A stretch of DNA of 64,000 nucleotides from Albula goreensis (taxonomy: Eukaryota; Chordata; Actinopteri; Albuliformes; Albulidae), in the NCBI GenBank assembly GCA_022829145.1, contig CM040764.1, positions 11,800,049-11,864,048 of the forward strand, written 5' to 3'. Each line of letters begins with the position of its first letter. Within the stretch, counting starts at the first letter, position 1. Position numbers and translations under genes: made by a program. This document shows positions 27,189 through 40,500 of the stretch, piece after piece. The notes under the pieces are model-generated. The model searched no databases, was not told the origin of the DNA, and saw only the letters and a list, made by a program, of their open reading frames with translations.

Positions 27189-27221
<33 letters not shown>
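27189..27221. repeat. (TC)n(AC)n compound microsatellite
   Basis: About ten TC units followed by about six AC units. Confidence 0.9.
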
Positions 27222-30011
27222 TAGCCCTGCAAACACATACTAAAAAACACTCATTATGAGCATGCACACACACACAACCATATTCCCACAGCCTCACACT
27301 CAGACCAACAACAATATTTGGACCACAATACTTTAAGCCCCAAAGCAAGGCTGACATGTGTAATTTGTATTAAATCTTTAACAGCAAAATTACACACACC
27401 CCTCTCCTCTTACTGACTGTCATATTCTGCGGCAAAGCTATGATCGTGTTCATAGGCACCATATGCTTTCAATTTTTTTCAAAGGCAATAATAACAGTTA
27501 TTTCAGAAAGGATATTACGGTTCTCCTCTGTATTTTGCTACAGTTCTCCTTGAAGTTTGACAGTTTCAAATGTTATGTTGACCATCTGACTTATCTGGAA
27601 CAGGGAAGAGGGAGGACCTCCCTCTACATCAACACAAATGTGAAAAACAGACTGCAGTACCTGTCGTGGTAAGTTTGCGATAACATGCAGGTCAGGTGAC
27701 TCCATCTGAAGACCCCTCTTTAAAAGTACCTTGCGTACCAGGATTAGGGTTGGGATTCCCAAATTAATATCTGGGGATTTACATGCATAAAGGAGTCTCA
27801 GAAGAAAAAAAAATAAATAATAAGTTTTTAGTGGTTTTGACTTAGTATTAACAGTTAAGTTTTTTAGTCATGTGAGTGGGATGGTTCAGCCAGAATATTG
27901 TCATTTTCTTGTAAATTTTTGGTAACATCTACTGGACAATACCATAGAGATCAGATCTACCATTTGTATTTTAGTCATCCTTTACCTTTATATTAACTTC
28001 AAAGTTTATGAAGTTTTTTATCCCTGCCCCTTCCCATCCCCTTATTGCATGCATATTCAAATCACTCATAATGGGGAATTACCACCTGCAAGCCAAGCCG
28101 TCTGCCGACCTCTCTATCACATTAACAACACCCAACCTGTCTGATTCCATGCTCTTTAACTTGATGCAGCAATATTTATAATGACAGCTTGAAATTAATC
28201 TTATGGTTTTCCTTGACAGAATAAGTGCTCTTTAAATATAAAACTAAATAAACACAGTAAGGTTAATATGTGCATGAAAATAAACCACAGAGGAAGTCTG
28301 TACAGCCTGTAGCTGGATGTTCTGAGCAAACACAAAATTAAATGTTTGACATATCCAACCACCTGCTTCCCCAAAGTTTTATTTTCAGGGAGAGCCGGAG
28401 GAACTGTGACATCCATGCAGTTACCTCCCATACTTCTGCAATGTTACATGAGGATGACTTGGACAGGCAATTTGTGCATGATGGATAACAATGGACTGTG
28501 TGTCTGTAGAACTTTCCATGACCACAATGGTCTTGGCAGTGAACGAGAAGCTCTCCTCAGCCACCTCTGCTGATGCAGGGGAGCCACGTTGCACCAGAGC
28601 ACTCACTGCACAACAACTGAAGCGGAAAGGGAGGCAATTACCACATCAATTAAACCAGGGTGACGAGTTTGGCCTGCACCCCATGCAGAGTGCTGGACAA
28701 CTGAGGAAGGCACTTCACCAGAACTGCTTTGGTTCACACCCAGCTGTATGACTGGAGGTTATGCTGGCTCCGTGTAAAGATGAGTCTGACGAGCACATGA
28801 ATAATACCATGGTAATAATGCAATAAATAATGATCATTCTACACAAGACCAAGCTCTGCAGGGGTCTTGGGATGTTCAGCACTATGGGAAGAGACTGGCT
28901 TTGCAGGCCATTTCCTCCCCTACAGTCTCACACAGATAAAACAAATGAACATCAGGAGATTATCTCAAAGAAAGAGCATATTTTCTCAAAGCTGTTCCCA
29001 TTTATTTATGCATGAACAATGATGTGTTCCCTTCAGCACACAGCATGTTAGCTGGCATCTCAAACCCTTTTAATCCCTTCCTGCAATGCCCCCCAACTCT
29101 CTTACTCTTTCAAGTCTTCACTACTTCACCGGTCTTGGACCACTCTCCGCATATCAGCCACCTTGCCAACCTGCCCCACCCCAGAAAAGTAGTCAGTGAG
29201 CCAGCCTTCCCACTCTCAGGTCTCAGATCTCTTCTTTTTGTAGGTAAGTGAAGTGAAATGTTGCACAAGTATCATGACTAGTCTTAAGCTTAGATACTGG
29301 AAGGATACGGACCTTCCCCTTTACCCATACAGCTATGCGCACTGGCCACAGAATCCTGGACTGTGGGCTTTGAGGCAGTCCATGTGAAAGATGGCATTGG
29401 TCAACCAAATATCAAAGGCTAGTGGCTAATGAAAACCATCCATTCCCATAGTCAAAAAGCACAACACATGAAGAGGTTTTAAGAAAAGGACGTGGCCATG
29501 GCTTGTGCCTCCTGGCAAGGAGGCTCAGGAAGAGACATCTAGTAAAACTCTGGTCTTCCAGACACGTCTGCCTGTAGCCAGCACAGATCTGTGCCCAGCC
29601 CTCAGGCACAGTAACAGCACAGCATGGCCTGTGTTCCACGCGGCAAAACAAATCACTGGCTGTCTGAATACGTATATCATATTAAGTATGATGTCCCTGG
29701 TAAACTACATGCTCCTAAATTTGACCTTGCAGAGAACAAACAGGCCTACAACTAAGACTTATCCTTCCATTTTCTGGATTGTGCTTGCATGTCTCTGTCT
29801 GTGTGTGTGCCAGTATGCATGTGTTCATGCCTGTGCTTGCACGTCTGCTTGTACCTGTGTCAGAGGGTATGCTAGAGTGCTTGTGTGCCTTAAAAATGGC
29901 AGTTGTGACTCCTCATTTTCCTCTGCTGACATTTGGCTGATACAGTAAAACCAAGAAGGTTTATATTCATTCAGTTCAGAAGTCCTGTTTGATCACAAAA
30001 CAAAAGCCTAC

Positions 30012-30079
30012 CTGTTCAAACTCTCTGAGTGTGTGTGTTTGAAGGGGTGGGCCTTTCTCCGTCTCCTCACTTGAAAAAT
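30012..30079 (-). CDS. pde4dip: pde4dip long-isoform upstream exon
   Basis: Two bases completing a codon, then FSSEETEKGPPLQTHTLREF and EQ, 68 nt (2 + 22 codons), phase-0 end. The acceptor TTTTATTTCAG ends at 30080; the donor is CAG|GTAGGC. It matches the human long myomegalin isoform, where a PPxVQTxxLRDFEK segment is followed directly by HLNDLKKENF. Spliced to 12446 it gives LREFEQ-HLNDLKK in frame. It therefore documents a second promoter well upstream of the MSNGYRTLSQ start. Confidence 0.85.
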
Positions 30080-32029
30080 CTGAAATAAAAAATAAGTTTA
30101 AGGTTAAAAACTGTTCCAGTGGTTTTAACTGCATTTTCACTGTCGTTATTATGGATGAGGGTGCCACAGATTCCAAGAAAACGGTGCACAGCTGTACCTT
30201 GTGATTGGGGTGGCTCCTATGTCAAAAACTGTGGGAATGGCGGTAAACCAGCTGAACTGGTGATTATTGCATTGTTAGGCACGCCATTTTGTAAGCCCAT
30301 GCAAGTACCGTTTGGAGGCGTGACAAAATACTTCTCCAACTGCATCAAGTGCTCATTGATCAAGGGGGATTTTTTTTATTAAAACATGGCACGATTTATG
30401 AGCTGTGTCACCCCCACAGCGTGAATACAGGCAAATCAGGCCCCTCCCCTTCTTTTTGGTACACTCCATTCTCATGGAGTAGAACGAGGCGCTGGAGCTG
30501 CCCTGAAGCCAGATGGCAGGCAGTTCCTAAAAACGCAGGGGAAAATTCCAAGAAAAAAAAAAAACAACAACTCCGCAAGATAAAATGATGATGTGGTTTT
30601 CCAAGCAGTCCCGACGGGCTTAATCACAGCCACACTGGCAGCAATTAGACATCTTACAGTTCCTAAAATTTACTGCGCAAGCTCATTATGCATTATTAAA
30701 AACAGCAAGATGTGGACTGGATCTGGGCCTGCAGTTTGACTGGCGCTAGCCAGGGAGTCGTGCGAAAGTGCAGATTGTTCATATGCACACCGCGGTTCAA
30801 ATGCCAAAAAATGCTAAACAGCAACAGGATAAATCTGATTGTGCGCCAGGAGAATACTTCTAAGATTTCTGCTTTCCCCTTTGCTATTAACCAAAGGGAC
30901 CAACTATCAGGTTAAAAAGAAGCTGATTTTTTTGGCAGTTTGGAAGCAGACAATAACTATCAACACAAATGAATCTCAAAATGATGTGCAATGCTTAAGC
31001 TGACAGAAAAAAATGCTTCCTCATTAATGTCATGACCGAGATTGTCAGACAGGTTGACTGCATAAATTGTGGTTTATATAAATTAACTGTATCGTGTGCT
31101 TTTGAGAATGATAGTGGTTGAACTGTGACTTGAAGGGATTTCATGAAATCTTTTTTCCATAAAAGTTTTGGTAATTGGTATTGATTCAAGGATCCTGGTT
31201 TTCTTTCGGCCTGTTTTGATTTTTTTTAAATAAATTTTTATTGGTTGTGTTAAGGGTAACACGAGCCTACATTTATTTACCAAGATTATGTATGATGCCT
31301 GAAAAGATCAGAATACATTCATTTTTAATAAATATAAGAGCTGAGCTTATGGAAATAATTCACACAAACTTGTCTGCAAAAAGGATCTCATTGTCTTAAT
31401 TAGTTTCTGAATGTCTTTCAGTTGAAATGATGTCTTTTAAGGTATTGTAATTTTGATAGCCAGTGTATCACTTGTGTTGTTTGCAAACTCAGGTATGAAT
31501 TAAGAGGAACCTAGTTAGCTTTTCAGCCAAACCTGCCAGTTCCTCACTGGTTTAGCACTGAATTATGGTGTTGAGAAACCAGCTGGCACTTTGGCTTGTT
31601 TCCTAAAACTGGGTCATATTAATGCAAGTGGACAGGCTGGGTTAAAATAGCAAGATGGACTCATTACTGAGTAAAAATAGCCATATTTGTGCTTCCTTAG
31701 TGACCAGTTTGTTCTATTAAGCCATGTTTGGCTTTTTCCAGACTGAGTAATTTAGAAGGTCCTGACATTTCATTTGCTGTTTAACCTCAAGGTGTGGGTT
31801 TTTGGCAGACAGAAAATATCATATTGGTTTAGGATTTTTAAATCATCCTGTTGACCCTAAACCTGAGCTTGCTGTGTGCACACAGTGAGTACCAGCAGTG
31901 AGTAGCCATGAAATAGTCTTGCCCTGGAAAATCCTGTACCAACCAGAACATCCAGGAGTACAGTGGTAGAGAGGAACCTAGGAGCTAACCCTCAGGTTAT
32001 GAAAGGAAATCCATGCTTTATGAACTCAC
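30080..32029. other. pde4dip intron between the two upstream exons
   Basis: About 1.95 kb, AT-rich, no repeat of note and no exon recognised. Confidence 0.5.
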
Positions 32030-32082
32030 CTGTCATGTGACCCGTGTTCCTGGACACGTCCCCTCTGACTCCAACATACTCC
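32030..32082 (-). CDS. pde4dip: candidate pde4dip exon upstream of the long-isoform exon
   Basis: The acceptor TGTGTTACAG ends at 32083 and the donor is CAG|GTGAGT, both strong. The 53-nt segment ends with one base that joins AT of the next exon to make Asp. Read in that phase it gives EYVGVRGDVSRNTGHMT then D-FSSEETEK, with no stop. Supported by splice signals and phase only; I see no clear homology for these residues. Confidence 0.5.
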
Positions 32083-35000
32083 CTGTAACACAGAGCAATA
32101 ATGGTAAGAGGCTTTTCAGTTGGAAGAGTGAAGAGGTGGGTAATGGCACCTCTGCTGCCATCAGTGGCTGGGCACAGAGCAGCAGGCTGCTCAGCGACCA
32201 GCCTCTCACATAGATGACAAAAAGCAGCCCACAGCCCACATGCAACTGTTCAGACCCTTAATTCACGAGTGCCGATTCTCACTGTTTCCCCCTCCACTGT
32301 CACACAGAGCATTTGGATTAACACTGTGGTATTAACACTGTCACCAGCTGCATGATTTATATGTACACATGGTGTTAACTTGACCACTTAATTTCCTGAC
32401 CACTGTTCTGGCAACCAAAATATTTCTGGTCATATAGTTGTTCTGAGAAAAGTTATTTTTACTATTCTAAAGTACATTATTACACCAAAGTACATCTGTT
32501 GTATGAAATGTGTATAGGCTTAGTTTATGGATGTCAGGACAGATGTCTGGCTTCACTGATATTACTGACTTAATCCCAAGTAGTGAAAGCTAAAAAGGCA
32601 AAAAGAAACATTTAAGATGAGTAAAACATGCATTTTGGTATTGTTTACAAAAAGGGGCCAAAAAGCTTATATGTAAAGGTTGCAGTGATGCCTTAGGTAC
32701 TGTTGTTCCAAGTTACAATCTGATGATGTATTGATCCATTGAAAGACTGCTTATTTATATGAATATCTAAGCTGTTGGTTAGTGTTATGAAATCCTTCTG
32801 AGCTGTGGTCATGGGAAGCAAAACCTGAAATGGAACAAGAGTAAACGTTGGCTAGGTAGACCCATTCGTCATGTTCTCCAATCGTTTACATCACAACTAC
32901 TTGGAGCCTGCAGGCACGTCCTTCAGTGGCTTACCCAGTCAGGTTTTCATCAATAGGTGAAGGCAAGTCTCCACAAACCATGTATTTACCACCAAGGGGT
33001 GAAAGTATAAAAAAACACTGTATGCTGGGGAACTCAATGTTAAATTATTCAAATAAACTCCACCAGGGTAAGACAAAGAACCCTCTTCTGCTCAGTGTGA
33101 CAAAAATAGAAATCATACCTTGTGGGGGTCCATTGTACAGATTCTTTTCCATGCAAGTTGTAGTACCAATTGTTAATAACATGGCCCTGTTTTTATTTGC
33201 CAATAATGCAGAAGTGCAATGAATGTTTTAGATCATTTAAAAGCTAAATCAAAGAGAGTAATGTTTCAGATGAGAGGGGCAGAGCATTTGAAGGAATATT
33301 GTGTAACTGCCATGCTGTTCCCTAGAGGAAAAATCCTCCTCCATTTGACAGATAACAGGAAACACTGAATTAGGGGTGCTGCAGGCTAAAAGGCAACGCA
33401 TGAGGCTGAGTATTGGGTCGTATGTAGATAAAATCAATACTTTGACTGGCACGTGGCACAGTGAGGATGCAGGGCCAGAGGTGGGGGTGGAGGTACCAAA
33501 GTACATGCTGTGTGATGATGCCCTCTCAGCAGCAGTGTTTTGGGACATTTGCCAGCCCTCATTCAATATACACAAGCACATGCGCATACGCAGTCGAAGA
33601 TGCTCAAGAGCACACAGTGCACCCCTTCTGTAGAAAAAGTGTTGTGCAATAATTTTGAGATGCATTTTGAGTTACATATTAGAGCTGTCAGGGGGTTGTT
33701 TGTTCTGTGCAATGCTCACACATGGGGAAACAGGAATGACCTGACAGCTCATGTTTCTAGCATGTAATGTCATACTATCATTTCTGATGACTGTAACTCA
33801 AGTAGCCAGCCACCACAGCAGGAGGCTTACTTGGTTTGCATATCAACAGCACAGTATAACCTTCTAGCATGCTACCTGCTGCTGCATCCCTGTTGCTACG
33901 CACAATTTCCTCTGTCCTTCACCCCTCTTCCATCTAAGGCCAGTAGCCAGATACGCAGTATGACTATTAGTTGTCTGTGGCACTTTCTAACTATCAGCTT
34001 TAATGTGATGTATGATGAACTCTCAATTGATTAGTTCATTCAAAGATACAGCAATGTGATGTTACAACAGCTGTAGGTAATGAGTTATTTTAAATCATTA
34101 AAATAAATCAAAAGTTAACTGAAATCTATTGAGCAATCACATCCAGTATAATATTTGACTGACGAAACTGGCTAGCTGTCCAGTTGTCAATTTAATACAG
34201 CTGCGGTGGTAATGAGCCAGCTAGTTAACAATATTATTAGCATAATGATCCAGGATTGCCACATGCTCTAACCTTTGGGTTATAGGCCTAGCAGAGAGCG
34301 TTTGTAGCAGCTGCTTCCCAAAGCTGCTTAATCTTCTGACTCTTAAGCCACTGATTGTGAATCACAGTTCCTGCCATGTTTGTGCTTAGTTACAACAAAT
34401 GCACTGAGCTAGATTAACAAACTATTAACAAACTAATACAGCTTGTTTGTAATGAATGAGAGAATATGTATAAATTTATATTTTTTTAAATTTTGCAAAA
34501 AAGTCTGTTTTGGAATGAGTGGAACAAACTGCAACATTTCTCACAACTTCACAGATTTACCTCAGATCATTTGGTTGAATTACAATAAGACAATAAGATA
34601 AGGATGGGATAAGACAACTAATGTCCATGGACTTAAAAAGACACTTATGTTCATTTGGGGGTGGTGCCTCATTTTGACTTTGAACTAAAATATGGCACCC
34701 ACCCCACAAAGGCTTTACATGGCAAATAAGCATTGATCCTCCTCTGTGCCAGGAGAGACCATCAACAAATTCCTGAAAATGAACTACAGAGTACTGCCAT
34801 AACAAAGATCCTCAATCCAGCATGACATCCAGCGCTCTGTCACAAGGCAGCTCGAGACAAGAGCAACACAAGAGCAACTCACTTTAAATCTATTCAGACT
34901 CAGTTATTCAAACTCCCAGGCTATACTAATCCAGAACATCAGTGTTTTGCTGCTAGGGACACAGACATTGCATAACCTACATGTAACTTGTACATAAGTC

Positions 35001-37168
35001 ACATACAGTTGATTATTTCCCGCAGCAATGCAGGGCGCAGACAAGTCACATGCTGTAGTGTACACACTACACATGGAAAACATTTGTTTACACAGTTGCT
35101 CCCCTCTATATATGAAATGGGACTCCAAATTTAGTTGCCTTCCCAACAACGTAACTGAAAAGTGGGGCCTAAAGCAAGCCAAAAATGTTATGTTCATTTA
35201 CTTGTGCTTTATGTTATTGGGCTAAAACTTTCAATATGGTTGAGTGATGTATTTATATTGTAGTGTCAATAATTAAAAAAAATATATACATGTCCACTAT
35301 TCACACTCTGTGCCATGTCCCATGGGTAACGTGGGACAAATCTGAGGTGAGCCATATCCTTAACCTTACTTTACAGCCTACATTGGGACTGGTGTCATCC
35401 TCCATATAATTTTGCAAATGACAAGACATTGTGCAGCCCTGTTTATAGTCAATATCTTATGCGTTAACAGCAGGTTTAACAGGGACTAACTGTGGGTTGG
35501 CAATAAGCGACATTGAAGTCATACAATTTCTTAAATGAATAAAGGATTAAAGCTTAAGATCTTTGTAACCAGTACTTTTGTTGCATAGTGTGCTTGTTTT
35601 CAATCCAGCACACAAAGGTTTATACTATGCCAGTGGTTGTGTTAAGTATAAAACAAATTGATTCCATAAAAATGCAATATTTTTTTGACAGAAATTTCTT
35701 TTAAAAATGTCTCTGTGTTTTGTACACAGAGTACATCAAAGGCAGTAGCTTCGGTCTTTATTACTTTTTTTTAAAAAAAACTTATTTACAATTCCAGTGT
35801 GAAAGACCACACCAAACCCAGAGATCCCACTCTACAGAAACACCCTGAGAGCTGCAATTAACTGCACAGTAGTTTTGGTGTATGTACGTGTAAAATACTA
35901 GCGGTTTTCTGTGTTTTAAAAATATTTAAGTTAAATGTTTCGTGAAGAATTAAAACCTCTGTGATAAAGACACAACATTTGTTAAAACCAGATGAGGTCG
36001 CAAACCCCATAATTAGATCCATTGTCCCACCACTTTCTTATTATTGTAACAACGGTAGATGCCAGCTGTTGCAATGTCCTGCAAATGGAAAAGAACAACC
36101 GACTGTCTCCAGGTCCTGAAGCTCGCCCATCAATGGAACACCAATGTGTTCTTCTTTTCTATTGAACCTATCGGCATGGAGTCAACCTTGAGACCAGCTG
36201 AACCATTAAGCACATGCAGCGTTTTCAGCACACAATGACTGTCAAAATAGGGCAGTGTGCTCATGACTTCAGTTTAACCAGGTCCAAATCCTGTCCAAAA
36301 ACTCATATCAGAACAAGATTGTGAATTTTACACCTTTAACCTGAATCGCCTGGCTCTGGACAGAATTGCTGTCTGAACAAATGGGTGAACATAACGTGTA
36401 AACCATGTAAACTGGACACGTGGATCCCATAGGAAAACAATAAGCCTGCAATCACATGTGTTTGATCACAGGGATGGTTTCTGCGCCCTCGTAAATGAAT
36501 GTGTCAAACCCCGCGATTGTAAATATACGTTCTGTAGGAAGAGCGAACTGAGGGGATAACGGGTTTTGGCGAACCTTTGTCTCAAAACTGAAGCACCCAG
36601 CTGGATCGTAAAATGACGCTAAAGGCGGCTGCACTTCATGATAACAACTGTAATTTTTATGTCACAGGAGCGGAAGGTTTTTGTTAAGGAAAATGACTCC
36701 CACGTGCTGGTAGCTTGATGTCAGTTTATTGAACACCATATAGTTACCTCATATCGTTTCGTTGTTATTCAGCACAATTGTTGTTATAAACCATTGTTTC
36801 ATTCGACAATCACCGGTTTGGAGACTATAAACTTCCACGAAATCCACGTTTTAAACCAGATTAGGCAGAGCAGAATGTTTTTGAATACCTCCACCATGGA
36901 ATATAAAGTGACTTGCAGCCATTCGCCTCATAAAACATGTGCAACGTTATGGCGTTATGATCCGATTCCATTATAAAATTAAATCAGATTAATACATTAA
37001 ACAAGCGAATTTCTGGTTAAAATCTGCCTAACATGCATGCGAGAGATGCTAACACTGTTCATTATTTTAAAGCTGTAAATAATCACTGATGCTTACTAAA
37101 CTGATGTGTACATATACATTTCCAAAGAATTAAAGATCTGCGCGTTCATGTCTAAACAGATCATGCAA

Positions 37169-37193
37169 CTCTGCCATATCGATAATGGCAGAG
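37169..37193. repeat. 9-bp inverted repeat around ATCGATA
   Basis: Arms CTCTGCCAT (37169-37177) and ATGGCAGAG (37185-37193), loop ATCGATA, itself close to palindromic. Confidence 0.9.
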
Positions 37194-37578
37194 CTACGAA
37201 GGCCCCGGATATGCCTCAAATCAGAGCGAAGGCTTTCATACTGACGGCATGCCGATGTAGCCATTCAACAACAATTACATTTATCAGGGTCTAATTTCCA
37301 TTCTTGATTACTAATATTAAAATATTGAATAAAAAAGTGTAAATGCAGCACAATAACACAGACAAAATCTTCTATCACTGCGATGATAACTGCAGGGTAC
37401 AGCTTCACAATAGGTATAAACGCAATAGGTATAAATCGACTAGCCATGTTTTCCCATTTACGCTCACCTTACAGTGCCTCGCCAAGCCTGGTCTTGTGAT
37501 GGAGCCCAATCCATTTTTGAAATTTAACGGACGGTCGTGTAGGAAATCATGGCCATATTCCATCGTCCATTGAAAAAC

Positions 37579-37598
37579 AACGCGATTATTATCGCGTT
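37579..37598. repeat. 8-bp CpG-containing inverted repeat
   Basis: Arms AACGCGAT and ATCGCGTT with loop TATT; unusual for containing two CpGs per arm in AT-rich surroundings. Confidence 0.9.
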
Positions 37599-40500
37599 TC
37601 CTGCCATCATTCTACTGTTCAGGTCGAGAGATGCTGTTGGGATGCAAGCAATGGAAGCAGCATCCTTTCCATTGTCGGAGGGTCCTTCACCCCCTCCTTT
37701 GGCTAATTTATGTACGCGGGGATGATTTTAGCTCGCGGGTTTTCGGGGATTTAAGGCTGCACCTCAGATTATAGGTGCTCATCCGAGGCCCTTGATGCGC
37801 ACGCTGACGCGTGACGGGAACTACAGGAGCGTGTAGGGAGCTGTCCTCAGCACCCAAATGCTGTAGCTTGGTCAAAGAAGCGGAAGATATCTGCGTTTGT
37901 GAAAGTGTGTGAGGAAATCTGTTATCTGTTCATATGGCTGTCTCATGAGTTCATTCGTTCAACATTTGCTTCGTTCAACATTTCTGTTTGTTTAGAATAC
38001 AAACATATCCTTGGACAATTAATGTAAATCATTGGGCTATAATTTGTATAAAAAGTTTCACTAGATTAAATTGTTTCAAGAATATTTAAAGTCATAAATG
38101 TCTGCTGACTGATGTTCAGCATCAATATGAGTGAATCTTACAAACAAGCTGTTGAATTTTGGTGGACAGTCGACACAATACAAGACACGTTATCTTGAAA
38201 ACACGCTTGAATTTGCTGCTATGCATCCAAACAATGGACATTTTAGTTGGAATTTTCATACTGTTTGATTACCAATAAGCTAACTGATAGGATGTTATTT
38301 CTGCAGTGTTAATTAGTGACATTGTAATTGCTATGAGCTAAACAGTTGGAAGGTTTACGGAAAAGCCCCTTAAACGGCAACTTTCCCAGCTCCCCAAAGG
38401 ATAACCATCCCAGACTTCGTCCAAAATTGCCCTTTATAGGTGTCTAAACTCGTGACCATATGCTTTTCAATTGGACAAAGTCATCTCTTCTGTATTTCTG
38501 TCATTCCTCAGCATTGTGGTCTGACAGCCACAGACAATGTTTTTAGCTGATGAGTAAATAATAAAAGAGAGAACACAATTCTGCAGCTTCAGTGAGTGCT
38601 GTTCTAAGGATCATGTAAAGTCTTTAATACAGAATGGTCAGGTTGAAAACATTCCTTTCAGTCCTTTGAATGTAGCAAATGTAGAGGGAGCCAGATGTTA
38701 TGAAGAACGGTCACACTTCCATAACATGCTATGAAAGTTGCAGAATAATTAGCTACGTACAATGTTTTGAAAATGTGTACGGCTATGAGCACACCTTTAT
38801 CTAGTAGTGGCTTTGTGGGCTGTTGCACATCCCACTCTTCCAGTAAATCTGCTGCATGGCTGGACTTGCACTGAGGAGACTGAAGCAAAACTTTTAACAA
38901 GCCTCCTGTTTTTGGACTGTCGCCTGACAGGGTATTTCTCCAGGCCATTTCTCAGGCATATAGACCCAATTAATGGTCTGTACACAGTACATGCCGATTA
39001 GTCCCCTCACGCTCATTGCACAGTAGATCAGAATAGAGCGTATCAGTGTTGTATTCCATAGAGCAATCCAAGGATTTGGCATTCATTCTGCATCATACCA
39101 CACCTATTCTTTCATTTGCTCTTACAGACACAGTAAATATCCCTGCACATGAGTAAACATTCTCTACCACCCCACCCATGTCCAGTGTCATTACATTCTT
39201 AATCAAGATGGAATGTGTCAGGAGTTTTTCTCAGCAGAATGCTCTCAGACACTGCATAAGAAATCCATAGCCTCCCTTAAGAAGAATTCACAGAGTGCAG
39301 TGGTATGAATTAGTCAGAACATCTGGGAAAGCATGGACCAGAGATTAGGGGGGTTATGTAACAAGAGAACAGCACACTGCATGACTCATGAAAAAAGACT
39401 CAATGGAAAAACTTGAAAAAGCAGAGAAAAATAAAGTATTCTGTGCTGGTCTCATCTTTTTTTAATGCAACTACACAATGGGTTGGGGGAGGGGTAGGAA
39501 ATAGCAAAGACTATTTGTTAGGGCTGAATTATTGAAATAAACATCATGCTCTATTCATACGGCAACAAGCAGAAGCTGAAATATTTTCAGGATCCATACT
39601 AATAGTGCACTAGGGTCTTGAGTTCAAAGTGCTCTCACAACTGACTGAAAAACACCATTGCCGCTGCCTGTTAAACATTCGTGGGCGGTATAGATGCTTT
39701 CTGCCTACCATTAATCAGCATTATCAATGTGTTTCCATGGAAACCATCTCTGAGGGTGGTAGATTCATGACTATTTTGATGAAGAGGTCATTCAATAAAG
39801 GCCAGCTATTAAATCCACTAGCTGAGCCTTGCCTGTGTCTAACTCCATCACTGCTCATTAAATTTTACTGTAATACATGATTCAACCCCTACTCCTGCCC
39901 ATTCAAGAATTGAAAAGATTGATCATAAGTCTAAGAATTTTGGTTATCTGTACACAAAATAAGTATTTCATTCCCCCTGCTTGCACACATTGCTTATTAC
40001 TCAGTTTCAAACTTGCATAGTGTATCATCAGTATTAGATTTGATCTAAAGGATGCATTTCAGCATGGTCTTGTATAATCCAATCTTTTTGCTACCATGCT
40101 GTGATAGACTTGCTTATGGCTGGTTTCTGTGGCTGCAGAGCAAACCATGTGCATGTGGTGGGCCCGAAACCTGTGACTGACAAAAGCTCAAAACATTCAG
40201 ATTCACAACTGACAGCACAGCCATTTTATTCTGAATGGTTTTAGTTGGCTCCATGCTTACAGCCACAATGTGTGTAAATTAACTCAAGAGAAAAGGAACA
40301 CATAGTTTACTAGATTGCCACACTCAAGGACCTCCATGCCTTTCAAGCAGTGACTCTTCTGCAGTTATCACTGTAATATCTAAAATACAACTAATATATT
40401 GTGAACGTGAAACCCAACTGCTGGCATTTTGTAAACCACACACTCAAACAGAGATCTTACAACATCAGAGGCTTGGTTTAATGACAAACAAGGAGATGAA

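Larger units (their letters stand above)
12500..30011. other. pde4dip 17.5 kb intron, long-isoform
   Basis: Separates the long-isoform exon from the CM1 exon. Contents: a G-rich block and CA microsatellite (about 12700-12911); a CpG-containing block near 14080-14280; complex AT-homeobox-site-rich sequence about 14430-14600 and 19380-19470; SINE copies at 16681-16870 and about 16890-17000; a 14-bp hairpin at 24943-24974; a CA/CGCT repeat at 25272-25391. The promoter of the short isoform should also lie here. No other exon recognised. Confidence 0.75.

Noticed and set aside
29505..29948. 147-codon plus-strand frame
   Set aside because: Its C-terminal half is Cys/Val-rich from TG-rich DNA and the rest has no recognisable domain.
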